A DNA stretch of 64,000 bases from Spirochaetae bacterium HGW-Spirochaetae-2 (GTDB lineage: Bacteria; Spirochaetota; Spirochaetia; Sphaerochaetales; Sphaerochaetaceae): positions 1 through 64,000 of the forward strand of contig PGXW01000028.1 of the NCBI GenBank assembly GCA_002839355.1, read 5' to 3'. The stretch's first letter is position 1, and each line of letters begins with the position of its first letter. Under the pieces are notes generated by a model, which saw nothing but the letters and a program-made list of their open reading frames with translations, made no database searches and was not told the origin of the DNA. The position numbers and the translations under genes were made by a program. Below are positions 50,711 through 59,593 of the stretch, one piece after another.

Positions 50711-53239
50711 ATGATTGCGCGCATGAGCACTTACCCATTCGGCACTATAGAAAAAAAATGGCAGGCATACTGGGAAAAGAACCAGACTTTTGCCGTAACA
50801 GAAGATCCCTCGGTACCCGCGGACAAGCGAAAGTATGTGTTGGACATGTTCCCGTATCCATCGGGCGCAGGCCTCCATGTCGGCCACCCCGAAGGCTACA
50901 CTGCAACCGATATTTATTGCCGTTATTTACGGATGAACGGATACAACGTTCTGCATCCCATGGGCTTCGACTCGTTCGGTCTTCCAGCCGAGAACTATGC
51001 GATCAAGACCGGTACCCATCCCAGGTCGACAACAGAAAACAATATCGAGAATTTCCGCAAGCAGATCAAGAGCTTGGGGTTCTGTTACGATTGGAACCGT
51101 GAAGTCTCGACCCATACCGAAGAGTACTACCGGTGGACCCAGTGGATATTCCTCCAGCTTTACAACAAAGGCCTTGCCTACGAAGCCTCGACTCCCATCA
51201 ACTGGTGCCCGAACTGCCTGACCGGCCTTTCCAACGAAGAAGTCAAGGAAGGCAAGTGCGAACGGTGCGGGACCCATGTGACACGCAAGAATATCCGGCA
51301 GTGGATACTCCGAATCACCGCCTATGCCGACCGGTTGCTCAACGATCTCGATTCACTCGACTGGTCAGATTCCATCAAGAGCATGCAGAGCAACTGGATC
51401 GGCCGCAGCGAAGGTGCAAGTGTACGGTTCCAGTTGGCGGACTCCGACGAAGTGCTCGAGGTGTACACCACCAGAAGCGACACCCTCTTCGGCGCAACCT
51501 ACATGGTGGTATCCCCGGAGCACACCTTGGTGGACAAGTTGACAACCGCCGACCAACGGGAAGCTGTCGAAGCATACAAGGACCAGGCGGCCCACAAATC
51601 GGATCTGGAACGGACCGACCTCGCGAAAGACAAGACCGGGGTATTCTCCGGAAGCTATGCCATCAATCCGGTCAACGGAAAGAAGATTCCCGTATGGATC
51701 GCCGACTATGTGCTGATCTCCTATGGGACCGGTGCCATCATGGCTGTTCCGGCCCACGATACCCGTGACTGGGAATTCGCCAAGAAATTCGACCTGCCCA
51801 TCATCGAAGTCCTGAAAAGCGAAATCGATGTCCAAACCCAGGCCTGGGTCGAAGACGGTATCCATGTGAATTCCGATTTTCTCGATGGCTTGAACAAGAC
51901 CGAGGCCATAGAGAAAATGAACAACTGGCTGGAAGAAAAGGGTATCGGCAAGAAAACCGTGAACTACAAGTTGCGGGACTGGATATTCAGCCGCCAACGT
52001 TATTGGGGTGAACCGATTCCACTGGTCCATTGCGAATCATGCGGAACCGTACCCGTTCCCGAAGACCAATTGCCCCTGACCTTGCCGGAAGTCGAGACCT
52101 ACGCACCATCAGGTACGGGAGAAAGCCCGCTGGTCACGATACCCGAATGGGTGAACACGACCTGCCCGAAGTGTGGTGGTCCCGCCAAGCGCGAAACGAA
52201 CACCATGCCCCAATGGGCGGGCTCCTGCTGGTATTACCTCAGGTATCTCGACCCCGACAATACCGAAGCGCTCGCATCGAAGGAAACGATAGACTACTGG
52301 ATGCCGGTCGATCTGTATGTGGGTGGTGCCGAGCATGCCGTGTTGCACCTCCTCTATGCACGGTTTTGGCACAAGGTCCTCTACGATTTGGGTATCGTGA
52401 ATACGATTGAACCGTTCCAGCGGCTCGTCAACCAGGGAATGATCACATCGTTCGCCTACCAGCGTGCCGACAAGACCCTGGTCGCCACCGACGAAGTCGA
52501 GGAAATCGCTGCGGACACGTATATCGAGAAGGCTACGGGAGAGAAGCTCGAGCGGGTCATCGCCAAAATGTCCAAGAGCTTGAAAAACGTCATCAACCCG
52601 GACGAGATCATCAACGATTTCGGTGCGGACGCCATGCGGACCTACGAGATGTTCATGGGACCGTTGCAGGTCTCGAAACCCTGGGCGACCACCGGTCTTT
52701 CCGGCGTCTACCGGTTCCTTGATAGGATCTGGCGTTTGACTGAACGGGAAATCACCGATGTCGAACCTTCCGAGGAAATCCACAGGACGTTGCACAAGAC
52801 GATCAAGAAGGTGACCAAGGATACGGCGAACCTGGATTTCAACACTGCGATTTCGCAAATGATGATTCTGGTGAACGAATTGTACAAGACCGATGATTTG
52901 CCGAGGAAGATATGGGAACCGTTGGTTCTCATGCTTGCCCCCTACGTTCCGCACCTAGCCGAGGAATTGTGGGAAATGGCCGGAAACGAACCGTCGGTGG
53001 CGAATGCCAAATGGCCACACTACATCGAGGCATTGACTGTCGACGACGTGATCGAAGTGGTCGTCCAAATCAATGGCAAGGTCCGAGCCCGCATGGAGAC
53101 GGACAAGGGAACCGGGAAGGAAGCCTTGCTTGCCATGGCCATGGAACATGAACGGATCGTCGAGTGGCTCGAGGGGAAAACAATTGTCAAGACCATCGTG
53201 GTCCCCGACAAGCTGGTGAATATCGTGATCAAAGGTTAA
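50711..53239 (+). CDS. leuS: Leucyl-tRNA synthetase
   Basis: Charges tRNA-Leu; class I synthetase of 842 aa. Motifs: [16 protein letters not shown] start, the HIGH variant HVGH near residue 56 in [20 protein letters not shown], a zinc module with WCPNC and CERCG, the CP1 editing domain ([34 protein letters not shown]), a second Cys set ([21 protein letters not shown]), KMSKS at ~618, and the C-terminal anticodon domain. Start ATG 50711 follows GAGGG; an ATG four codons later is equally possible. A terminator lies 27 bp behind. Confidence 0.97.
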   Translation: MIARMSTYPFGTIEKKWQAYWEKNQTFAVTEDPSVPADKRKYVLDMFPYPSGAGLHVGHPEGYTATDIYCRYLRMNGYNVLHPMGFDSFGLPAENYAIKTGTHPRSTTENNIENFRKQIKSLGFCYDWNREVSTHTEEYYRWTQWIFLQLYNKGLAYEASTPINWCPNCLTGLSNEEVKEGKCERCGTHVTRKNIRQWILRITAYADRLLNDLDSLDWSDSIKSMQSNWIGRSEGASVRFQLADSDEVLEVYTTRSDTLFGATYMVVSPEHTLVDKLTTADQREAVEAYKDQAAHKSDLERTDLAKDKTGVFSGSYAINPVNGKKIPVWIADYVLISYGTGAIMAVPAHDTRDWEFAKKFDLPIIEVLKSEIDVQTQAWVEDGIHVNSDFLDGLNKTEAIEKMNNWLEEKGIGKKTVNYKLRDWIFSRQRYWGEPIPLVHCESCGTVPVPEDQLPLTLPEVETYAPSGTGESPLVTIPEWVNTTCPKCGGPAKRETNTMPQWAGSCWYYLRYLDPDNTEALASKETIDYWMPVDLYVGGAEHAVLHLLYARFWHKVLYDLGIVNTIEPFQRLVNQGMITSFAYQRADKTLVATDEVEEIAADTYIEKATGEKLERVIAKMSKSLKNVINPDEIINDFGADAMRTYEMFMGPLQVSKPWATTGLSGVYRFLDRIWRLTEREITDVEPSEEIHRTLHKTIKKVTKDTANLDFNTAISQMMILVNELYKTDDLPRKIWEPLVLMLAPYVPHLAEELWEMAGNEPSVANAKWPHYIEALTVDDVIEVVVQINGKVRARMETDKGTGKEALLAMAMEHERIVEWLEGKTIVKTIVVPDKLVNIVIKG

Positions 53240-53265
53240 CCGATCGGTCAAGGAGCGGTTTGCAC

Positions 53266-53294
53266 ACCCCGACTTCGGATGAGGTCGGGGTTTC
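53266..53294 (+). terminator. Intrinsic terminator of leuS
   Basis: ACCCCGAC (53266-53273) pairs with GTCGGGGT (53284-53291), followed by TTC. The stem is strong and the U-tract short; it sits between convergent leuS and sdaA. Confidence 0.7.
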
Positions 53295-53299
53295 TCATG

Positions 53300-54508
53300 T
53301 CACCCCTTGATTTTCGCCAAGCCACCGAGGGAAGTCTCCCGATAGAGGGACGGCAATGCTTGTCCGGTTTCCATCATCACCTCGACAACCGTGTCGAAGG
53401 AGACTTTGTGCCTCCCGTCGGAAAGCAGGGCGTAGCTGGCATGGTCGAGGGCCCGCATGGCTCCAAGTGCATTCCGTTCGATGCAGGGAATCTGCACCAG
53501 ACCCATCATGGGGTCGCACGTCAAGCCCAGGTGATGCTCGAGCCCCATTTCCGCGGCATACTCGATCTGGTGTATCGAACCGCCCAACAACTGGGCAACC
53601 GCACCCGATGCCATGGCACACGCGACTCCGACTTCTCCCTGGCAGCCAACCTCGGCTCCCGAGATGGAACCATTTGTCTTTGCCAAATTTCCTATCAAGG
53701 CGGCGGTGAGCAATGCACGGAGAATCTTTACTTTCGGCAGCTTGTATTGGTTGCGCACATAATGGAGTACTCCTGGAAGCACGCCACAGGATCCGCAGGT
53801 CGGTGCGGTGACGATCTTGCCACCACCGGCATTCTCTTCGGCAACCGCCAGGGCATAGCTCAAGGCTCTGGTCGGTGTTCCAACCGGTCCGGACATGTCC
53901 TTGGCCTGGGCAAAATACTGGGCCGCTTTGCGTTGGAGCTTCAAACCTCCGGGCAACACGCCTTCCTGCTCAAGCCCACGCTCGATGGCAGCTGTCATGA
54001 CGTCCCATATCTCCTCGATGAAAGTAAAGATCTCGGGACCTTCATATTTGACGACCAACTCCCACAACTGCATCCCTTCCTTGCGGCAATAGGCAAGGAT
54101 ATGGTCCATCTTGCTCAGATATTTGGGATAGATCGATTTGTGTGCCGAGGCCAGCTCGCCCTCCTCCACCACCTTCCCACCGCCGACACTGTAATAGGTC
54201 TTTTCGGCCAACTTGCCATGGACAGAGTCATAGGCACATAGGGTGAGGGCATTCGGATGGAATGGTTTGAAATCCTCCGGGAACCAATGGATGACCAATT
54301 CCTTACCCGAGTCGCCAAAAATCTGACGCAGCGTAGAGTCGGTCAGGTGTCCCTTTCCTGTTGCCGCAAGACTTCCGAACAGGTTGGCTTCATACTGGTC
54401 CGCTTCCTTGTATTCCGACAAGAAACGCTGGGCGGCATACCGAGGGCCCATGGTGTGGCTGCTGGAAGGTCCGTACCCGATACGATACAATTCTCTAATG
54501 GATTCCAT
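53300..54508 (-). CDS. sdaA: L-serine dehydratase, iron-sulfur dependent, single chain
   Basis: Deaminates L-serine to pyruvate using a 4Fe-4S cluster; feeds the pyruvate node. The 402-aa product is a beta-alpha fusion: GPSSSHTMGPRYAAQRFL at the N-terminus is the beta-domain signature, PTCGSCGVLPG, SGAEVGCQGEVGVACAMA and LTCDPMMGLVQIPCIERNALGA carry the cluster cysteines. Last gene of the aromatic-fusion operon, 26 bp after the lipoprotein gene. The ribosome binding site is weak. Confidence 0.93.
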   Translation of the reverse strand: MESIRELYRIGYGPSSSHTMGPRYAAQRFLSEYKEADQYEANLFGSLAATGKGHLTDSTLRQIFGDSGKELVIHWFPEDFKPFHPNALTLCAYDSVHGKLAEKTYYSVGGGKVVEEGELASAHKSIYPKYLSKMDHILAYCRKEGMQLWELVVKYEGPEIFTFIEEIWDVMTAAIERGLEQEGVLPGGLKLQRKAAQYFAQAKDMSGPVGTPTRALSYALAVAEENAGGGKIVTAPTCGSCGVLPGVLHYVRNQYKLPKVKILRALLTAALIGNLAKTNGSISGAEVGCQGEVGVACAMASGAVAQLLGGSIHQIEYAAEMGLEHHLGLTCDPMMGLVQIPCIERNALGAMRALDHASYALLSDGRHKVSFDTVVEVMMETGQALPSLYRETSLGGLAKIKG

Positions 54509-54534
54509 GTGCCTACTCTATAGATTTCCTAGTG

Positions 54535-55347
54535 TTATGTGAAGGTATCGCCCGCATGGACCAGCTCGTGGTATGCCCAGTCGGAGAGCCGGAGTAGCAT
54601 GTCCATGGGGACCATATGCCAGAAAGGAGGATCTTGGGCATTGTCGGGAACCGCGATACGCAACTCGAGTCCATGGTCGAGGTTCACATACCGGACCACT
54701 CCGGGGGGAAGATTCTCCAAACCAACCTCCTGGTCGGCAAATACGAAGAACGGTTTCGAATCCACCTGTTCTCCTATCCAGCGGCCTTGGGGCACCGATT
54801 CAATGACGATGCTCCCCGATTCGGACGCGCGAAAGGAAGTCTCGGAGACCGAACCTGTAACGATATCGGTAGCCAAGTGGTTCCAATCCAACCGTGTTCC
54901 ACTCGGGTCCACCGTTTTCACCATCCGGGCCAATTTGGTGAAATTCAGCTCACCGACCGGATCCGGCCACTGCTTGGAGACCTGGAGCAGTGCCCCGGCC
55001 AACGGTCCGTCGTACATGGACAATTCGACCCGATCGTTGTTGGCCACAGCGTGGTAGGCCCCACCGAACGGAACTCCGGCACCCAGGGGATATGCGGCAA
55101 AAATCGTTGTCCTCGCCTTCGGCACCATGATCCGCAGCGACCGTACCCCGATAGGAAGATTCACCTGTCTCAAATCAGTATCGTCCCGATAGAGCAATGT
55201 GTACCAGAATTGCCTACCGGAGGCCTTTTCCCATGGATGGTTCCCCACGATCTGCACCGTCGTCCATGAAGCCGATTCGCAGGCCGTGGTGGATGCGATG
55301 CCGACAATGAGGACAAGGATAGCTAGCGCACGTCCAATACTTTCCAT
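54535..55347 (-). CDS. Predicted lipoprotein, function unknown
   Basis: A 270-aa protein with signal MESIGRALAILVLIVGIASTTAC and lipobox TTAC (Cys23). The mature part looks beta-rich and soluble: SLRIMVPKARTTIFAAYPLGAG, SKPFFVFADQEVGLENLPPGVVRYVNL, LELRIAVPDN. I recognise no family. It lies between the DUF4416 gene (32 bp) and sdaA (26 bp), all on the minus strand, and is probably co-transcribed. No clear ribosome binding site was seen before the ATG, so the exact start is uncertain, though the signal peptide supports it. Confidence 0.7.
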   Translation of the reverse strand: MESIGRALAILVLIVGIASTTACESASWTTVQIVGNHPWEKASGRQFWYTLLYRDDTDLRQVNLPIGVRSLRIMVPKARTTIFAAYPLGAGVPFGGAYHAVANNDRVELSMYDGPLAGALLQVSKQWPDPVGELNFTKLARMVKTVDPSGTRLDWNHLATDIVTGSVSETSFRASESGSIVIESVPQGRWIGEQVDSKPFFVFADQEVGLENLPPGVVRYVNLDHGLELRIAVPDNAQDPPFWHMVPMDMLLRLSDWAYHELVHAGDTFT

Positions 55348-55379
55348 ATCGTATATACGACCGGATGGAGAATTTCGCT

Positions 55380-55925
55380 TCAGTTTTCCGTGTGGGATGT
55401 TTCTGCTTTCAGTTGCGTGAGGTATGTGCCGCGAAGTCGGGAGAACAGCTCCCTGAAAGCCTCGCTTTTGTAATCGGCATAAGTCCAGGGAAAGCTTTGG
55501 AAGGCCTTCTTGGCATACAGCAAGGTCACTTCCCCGTAAATGCCCATTCCCAGGGGTATACGGTGGCTCCGGTTCTTCGTTGTCGCCAGGATCAGGTTTT
55601 CCGCCGAGAGTATGCCGGGATCGAGATTCACCGTACGTTTGGCATCGATGGCGAACTCGTGTTCAAGTCCATTGGTGAACAATTTGCAAGCGACCAGTTC
55701 GGTAGGATCGACCAATGCATGGAAAACAATGAAAAACCGCTGGGGAGTTCCCCCCATCTCCTGGTCATAATAGTCGGTGAAGACGAAGGGGATCGGGTCG
55801 GTGACCAGTTCGATCGCACCATAGCGTTCCTCCAACCGGGAAAAGAGTATCGTATGATATTCCGGATGGGTAGAGAGTACCCCGACAACCAGTTTTACCG
55901 GATGGAACGGTCTCTCCCCTCCCAT
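55380..55925 (-). CDS. DUF4416-family protein
   Basis: A 181-aa protein that fits DUF4416: HPVKLVVGVLSTHPEYHTILF, FTDYYDQEMGGTPQRFFIVF, LVACKLFTNGLEHEFA, RTVNLDPGILSAENLILATTKNRSHRIPLG, GIYGEVTLLYAKKAFQSFPWTYADYK. The strongly conserved charged patches suggest an enzyme or nucleotide-binding protein, but no function is known. Such genes occur mainly in anaerobic or deep-branching bacteria. It starts 6 bp after the DAHP synthase-prephenate dehydratase gene behind GAAGG, so is tightly coupled to aromatic synthesis here. Confidence 0.8.
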   Translation of the reverse strand: MGGERPFHPVKLVVGVLSTHPEYHTILFSRLEERYGAIELVTDPIPFVFTDYYDQEMGGTPQRFFIVFHALVDPTELVACKLFTNGLEHEFAIDAKRTVNLDPGILSAENLILATTKNRSHRIPLGMGIYGEVTLLYAKKAFQSFPWTYADYKSEAFRELFSRLRGTYLTQLKAETSHTEN

Positions 55926-55931
55926 CGCAAG

Positions 55932-57851
55932 TTACCTTCTGTCCCCATGGAACGTTCCGAGAATACGGAAGGAAGCACAGGTGTTCACCAGTTCCCCGGT
56001 CGCCTTCACGAAATCCTTTTCATCGATCATCTCGGATTCGATGAAGAACGCATACTCCCAGGGTTTTCCCGGAATAGGCCTGGATTCCAATTTCTTCATA
56101 TTCAGCCCATAGGTGGAAAGGATCTGCAGGACCTCGAACAGGGAACCAGGACGGTCGTTGACCGAAAATACCATGGAAACCCGATCGACTGGCATGGCGC
56201 TCCTGAACACATGCGCATGCTCTTCCCGGCAAATCACATAGAACCGGGTGAAATTACGGCTGTCGGTCTCAATACCATCCCGCAGGATTTCCATATGGTG
56301 ATGCCTTGCCGCCGCGGAACTGGCAATCGCCGCACACGAAGGATCCTTCAGGTTGGCGATATGGGCGACCGCTCCGGCGGTATCGAAGAAGGGTACGGCC
56401 TCGGCATGCTTGAGTTCTCCGGTCAAAAAATCGGTGCATTGTGCCAACCCCTGCGGATGGCTGAAGACCCGTTTGATCTGGGACAATGCAGTACCGGGGA
56501 TTCCGATGAGATTGTGCATGATGCGCAACTGCTTCTCGCCGACGACAGTCAGGTCGGGATGGCTGTTGAGCAAATCAAGCGTCTCGTTGATGGTTCCCCC
56601 CAGCGTGTTCTCGACCGGAACCACACCGTAGCGGGCTTCCCCTTTCTGGACTGCTTCGAACACATCGGAGAACGATCGGCAGGGCATGGTATCGGCCATC
56701 TCGTCGAATACCATCCGTATGGCTTGCTCGCTGTAGGCTCCCTTCTCCCCCTGGAATGCGATCTTCAATGTCTGGGCAGACGGAACGAGTGTCGGCTGGT
56801 TCGACCAGATTTCGACATCTGCCCGTTCCCGTGGAATCCTCTCGAGCGATTTTCCCACCACCGGGCACAATGCCTGTATGTCCCGCATGAGTTTGTCGAA
56901 CTGCTGGGGGTAGAGGGATTGCGGCCCATCGGAGAAGGCCTTGTCGGGATTGTTGTGCACCTCCACGATCAAACCGCTCGCTCCAGCGGCGACAATTGCC
57001 AGCGACATGGGAGCCACCATATCGCGTAGACCGGTCGCGTGGCTGGGATCGGCGATGACAGGCAAATGGGTCAGCTTTTGCACCACCGGAATCGCGCTGA
57101 TATCCAAGGTATTCCTTGTGGCGGTCTCATAGGTACGGATACCCCGTTCACAGAGGATCACCTGGTCGGTTCCGCTTGCCATGAGGTATTCGGCCGCCAT
57201 CAACCACTCTTCGATAGTTGCGGCCAAACCCCGCTTGAGCAACACAGGTCGTCCGGTCCTGCCAACCTCTTTCAACAATTCGAAGTTCTGCATGTTCCGG
57301 GCTCCGACTTGGAACATATCGATATAATCGAGCATCATGTCGACGTCCCTCGGACTCACGACTTCTGTTGTAACAGGCATATCGAAAGCGTCGCCGGCTT
57401 CTCGCAGATAGCGCAAGCCTTCTTCGCCGAGGCCTTGGAAAGCATACGGACTGGTTCTCGGTTTGAATGCCCCGCCCCGAAGAATCACAGCTCCGGAGAC
57501 TCTGACCTGGGCCGCAACCTCCATGATCTGCTGTCGGCTCTCGACAGCACATGGTCCGGCCATGACGACGATACGTTGCCCGCCGATCTTGACCTTGCCT
57601 ACCTGGACAATGGTGTCGCTCTTGTTCAATTCCCTGGAGGCAAGCTTATAGGGTTTCGAAATGGGAATGACATTGGAGACACCTTCCAGGACCGCCACCT
57701 CGCGGATATCGATCCGATTGGTTCCGACAGCTCCAAGTACCGTCTCTTCCTGGCCCACGATTTCCTTGACTTTGAATCCGTTCTTCTTGAGGAAATCCTT
57801 GACTGCGCTTTTTTGCGCTTCGCTTATCAGTTGTTTGAGAATAATGATCAT
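55932..57851 (-). CDS. DAHP synthase-prephenate dehydratase fusion with ACT domain
   Basis: A 639-aa two-enzyme protein. Residues 1-~335 are a type I-beta (AroF/AroA-like) DAHP synthase: ferredoxin-like N-domain, MAGPCAVES (97-105), GGAFKPRTSPYAFQG (126-140), LPVIADPSHATG; it joins PEP and erythrose 4-phosphate. Residues ~362-540 are prephenate dehydratase (IAFQGEKGAYSEQA, GVVPVENTLGGT, SRNFTRFYV with the TRF motif), making phenylpyruvate. Residues ~556-635 are an ACT domain with ESRP (589-592), which binds phenylalanine. No chorismate mutase domain is present. A TTGACA/17/TAGCTT promoter ends about 9 nt before the ATG and there is no ribosome binding site, so the mRNA is probably leaderless. 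Confidence 0.92.
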   Translation of the reverse strand: MIIILKQLISEAQKSAVKDFLKKNGFKVKEIVGQEETVLGAVGTNRIDIREVAVLEGVSNVIPISKPYKLASRELNKSDTIVQVGKVKIGGQRIVVMAGPCAVESRQQIMEVAAQVRVSGAVILRGGAFKPRTSPYAFQGLGEEGLRYLREAGDAFDMPVTTEVVSPRDVDMMLDYIDMFQVGARNMQNFELLKEVGRTGRPVLLKRGLAATIEEWLMAAEYLMASGTDQVILCERGIRTYETATRNTLDISAIPVVQKLTHLPVIADPSHATGLRDMVAPMSLAIVAAGASGLIVEVHNNPDKAFSDGPQSLYPQQFDKLMRDIQALCPVVGKSLERIPRERADVEIWSNQPTLVPSAQTLKIAFQGEKGAYSEQAIRMVFDEMADTMPCRSFSDVFEAVQKGEARYGVVPVENTLGGTINETLDLLNSHPDLTVVGEKQLRIMHNLIGIPGTALSQIKRVFSHPQGLAQCTDFLTGELKHAEAVPFFDTAGAVAHIANLKDPSCAAIASSAAARHHHMEILRDGIETDSRNFTRFYVICREEHAHVFRSAMPVDRVSMVFSVNDRPGSLFEVLQILSTYGLNMKKLESRPIPGKPWEYAFFIESEMIDEKDFVKATGELVNTCASFRILGTFHGDRR

Positions 57852-57860
57852 GGTAGGAGA

Positions 57861-57889
57861 AAGCTAAAGCTTTTGGGTGGGACTGTCAA
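57861..57889 (-). promoter_or_regulatory. Promoter of the DAHP synthase fusion gene
   Basis: On the minus strand TTGACA (57889-57884), 17-bp spacer, TAGCTT (57866-57861). Predicted start falls within a few bases of the ATG at 57851. Confidence 0.6.
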
Positions 57890-57908
57890 GTTACGGGAGT
57901 GGAAACAG

Positions 57909-57938
57909 TTGCCGACAGTGCGACCATTCGGGTAGTAT
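57909..57938 (+). promoter_or_regulatory. Promoter of nth
   Basis: TTGCCG (57909-57914), 18-bp spacer, TAGTAT (57933-57938), 19 bp before the nth ATG, back-to-back with the promoter of the DAHP synthase fusion gene. Confidence 0.5.
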
Positions 57939-57957
57939 TGGATGGAGGGGGAACCGC

Positions 57958-58617
57958 ATGGGACCTGATTGGGACGATATATTTGCAAGGATGGAAAAGG
58001 CGGTACGGGCCCAAGGGAAAAACCTTCCTTCGGTATCGACCATCGCCAGGGAGGCGGACGACCCGTTCCGCGTTCTGGTCTCGACTATGATCTCACTTCG
58101 GACAAAGGACGAGGTCACCGTAGCCGCATCCAGAAGACTGTTCTCGTTGGCTGATACCCCGCAGGCCATGCTGGCATGTTCACAAACTGAAATCGAGAAG
58201 GCAATCTACCCCGCCGGCTTCTACCGGATAAAGGCCGCCAATATCCTTTCAATCTCAAAAATTCTCATCGCCACCTATGGTGGTCTGGTTCCATCGAACC
58301 GGGAATCGCTGCTCAAACTTCCGGGAGTGGGTGTTAAGACGGCGAACCTTACCTTGAACCTCGGCTTTCGTATCGATGCGATATGTGTCGATACCCACGT
58401 GCACAGGATATCGAACCGTATGGGATGGATTGAAACGAAAAAACCGGAGGAATCGGAGCTGGCATTGGAAAAGATCATGCCCAGACGCTTCTGGATTCCA
58501 TTGAACGAACTGTTGGTAACGTTCGGACAGCAGATATGCAAACCGATATCGCCGTATTGCTCGATATGTCCGGTATCCGATGTCTGTGAAAAGCGGTCGG
58601 TCGAACGTTCGCGCTAA
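57958..58617 (+). CDS. nth: Endonuclease III (DNA glycosylase/AP lyase)
   Basis: Removes oxidised pyrimidines and cleaves AP sites. The 219-aa product has the HhH with catalytic Lys (LLKLPGVGVKTANLTL), catalytic Asp in CVDTHVHRISNRMGW, and the C-terminal 4Fe-4S loop C-x6-C-x2-C-x5-C (CKPISPYCSICPVSDVC). Start ATG 57958 follows GGAGGGGG. Convergent with metF; the two 3' ends overlap by 4 bp. Nothing unusual. Confidence 0.96.
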   Translation: MGPDWDDIFARMEKAVRAQGKNLPSVSTIAREADDPFRVLVSTMISLRTKDEVTVAASRRLFSLADTPQAMLACSQTEIEKAIYPAGFYRIKAANILSISKILIATYGGLVPSNRESLLKLPGVGVKTANLTLNLGFRIDAICVDTHVHRISNRMGWIETKKPEESELALEKIMPRRFWIPLNELLVTFGQQICKPISPYCSICPVSDVCEKRSVERSR

Positions 58618-59591
58618 CGGAGAATTCCTTTCGGATAGGTGGCTTCCACAACATTCGCGATTGGTTCCGCACGTCCCTGGGTATAGAAATGGACTCCCGG
58701 AACCTTTGCCTCCAACAATTGGGCAACTTGGGCGGTGCAGAAATCCACTCCAACCTTGCGGATATCGGCGGCTGTCTTGCATCGTTCAATCCGGTCCACC
58801 AACGTCACAGGCAGATCGACCCTGAATGTCTGGGGCAAGAGGTCGAGGTCGCTCCTGCGTTGGATCGGCTTGATACCGGGAATGATCGGGACTTCGATTC
58901 CTGCCGCACGGCACTGGTCGACAAACTCAAAGAACCGTTCATTCAAAAAGAACATCTGGGTGACAATATAATGGGCACCTGCATCGACCTTGCGTTTCAA
59001 CATGGTGATATCGTGATTGTAATTCGGAGCTTCGGCATGCTTTTCGGGATACCCCGCGACCCCGATACAGAAGGAAGTGGCAACCGGGTCGCGCAACGTA
59101 GGGTCGAGGTATTCCCCGCGGTTTATTGCTGAGATCTGGGCTACCATGCCGTCCGTATGGTCGTATCCGCCCTTTGCGGCAATGAACCGTCGTTCTCCAT
59201 GTGGAGGGTCTCCCCGCAACGCCAACACATTCTCTATCCCCAGAAAGTTCAATTCCACCAGCTGGTCCTCAAGTTGTTCCTTGGTCTGTCCTCCACAGAT
59301 AAGATGGGGAACGACGGGTATTCCATAGCGATATTGGATCGCCGCAGCCAATCCGACAGTCCCGGGACGCTTGTGCGTCGTCCGGCGTTCGACCAATCCG
59401 TCGGGCCTGTCGACATAGACCACTTCCATCTGATGGTTGGTGATATTGATATATGCAGGATTGTAGGGGAGCAAGGTCTCGATGGTTTCGTTGATAGCAT
59501 CCATGGTGTGGCCTTTCAACGGAGGCAGCAATTCGAAGGTAAACAACGGCCCTTTCGCCTGTGCTATGATTTCGGTCACTTTCATCGCCAT
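58614..59591 (-). CDS. metF: 5,10-methylenetetrahydrofolate reductase
   Basis: Makes 5-methyl-THF, the methyl donor for MetH, with FAD and a reductant. The 325-aa TIM barrel has FTFELLPPLKG (family catalytic Glu), NITNHQME, GLAAAIQYRYGIPVVPHLICGG, VLALRGDPPHGE, FCIGVAGYPEKH, DAGAHYIVTQMFF and VPIIPGIKPI. The start MAMKVTEI lies only 2 bp after the metH stop, with GGGAGAGTGACC upstream; a second ATG two codons on is possible. The adjacency to metH couples the two consecutive one-carbon steps. Confidence 0.95.
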   Translation of the reverse strand: MAMKVTEIIAQAKGPLFTFELLPPLKGHTMDAINETIETLLPYNPAYINITNHQMEVVYVDRPDGLVERRTTHKRPGTVGLAAAIQYRYGIPVVPHLICGGQTKEQLEDQLVELNFLGIENVLALRGDPPHGERRFIAAKGGYDHTDGMVAQISAINRGEYLDPTLRDPVATSFCIGVAGYPEKHAEAPNYNHDITMLKRKVDAGAHYIVTQMFFLNERFFEFVDQCRAAGIEVPIIPGIKPIQRRSDLDLLPQTFRVDLPVTLVDRIERCKTAADIRKVGVDFCTAQVAQLLEAKVPGVHFYTQGRAEPIANVVEATYPKGILR

Positions 59592-59593
59592 GG

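Noticed and set aside
55365..57029. 554-codon plus-strand frame opposite the DAHP synthase fusion and DUF4416 genes
   Set aside because: Spans two real minus-strand genes and their gap; no motif.
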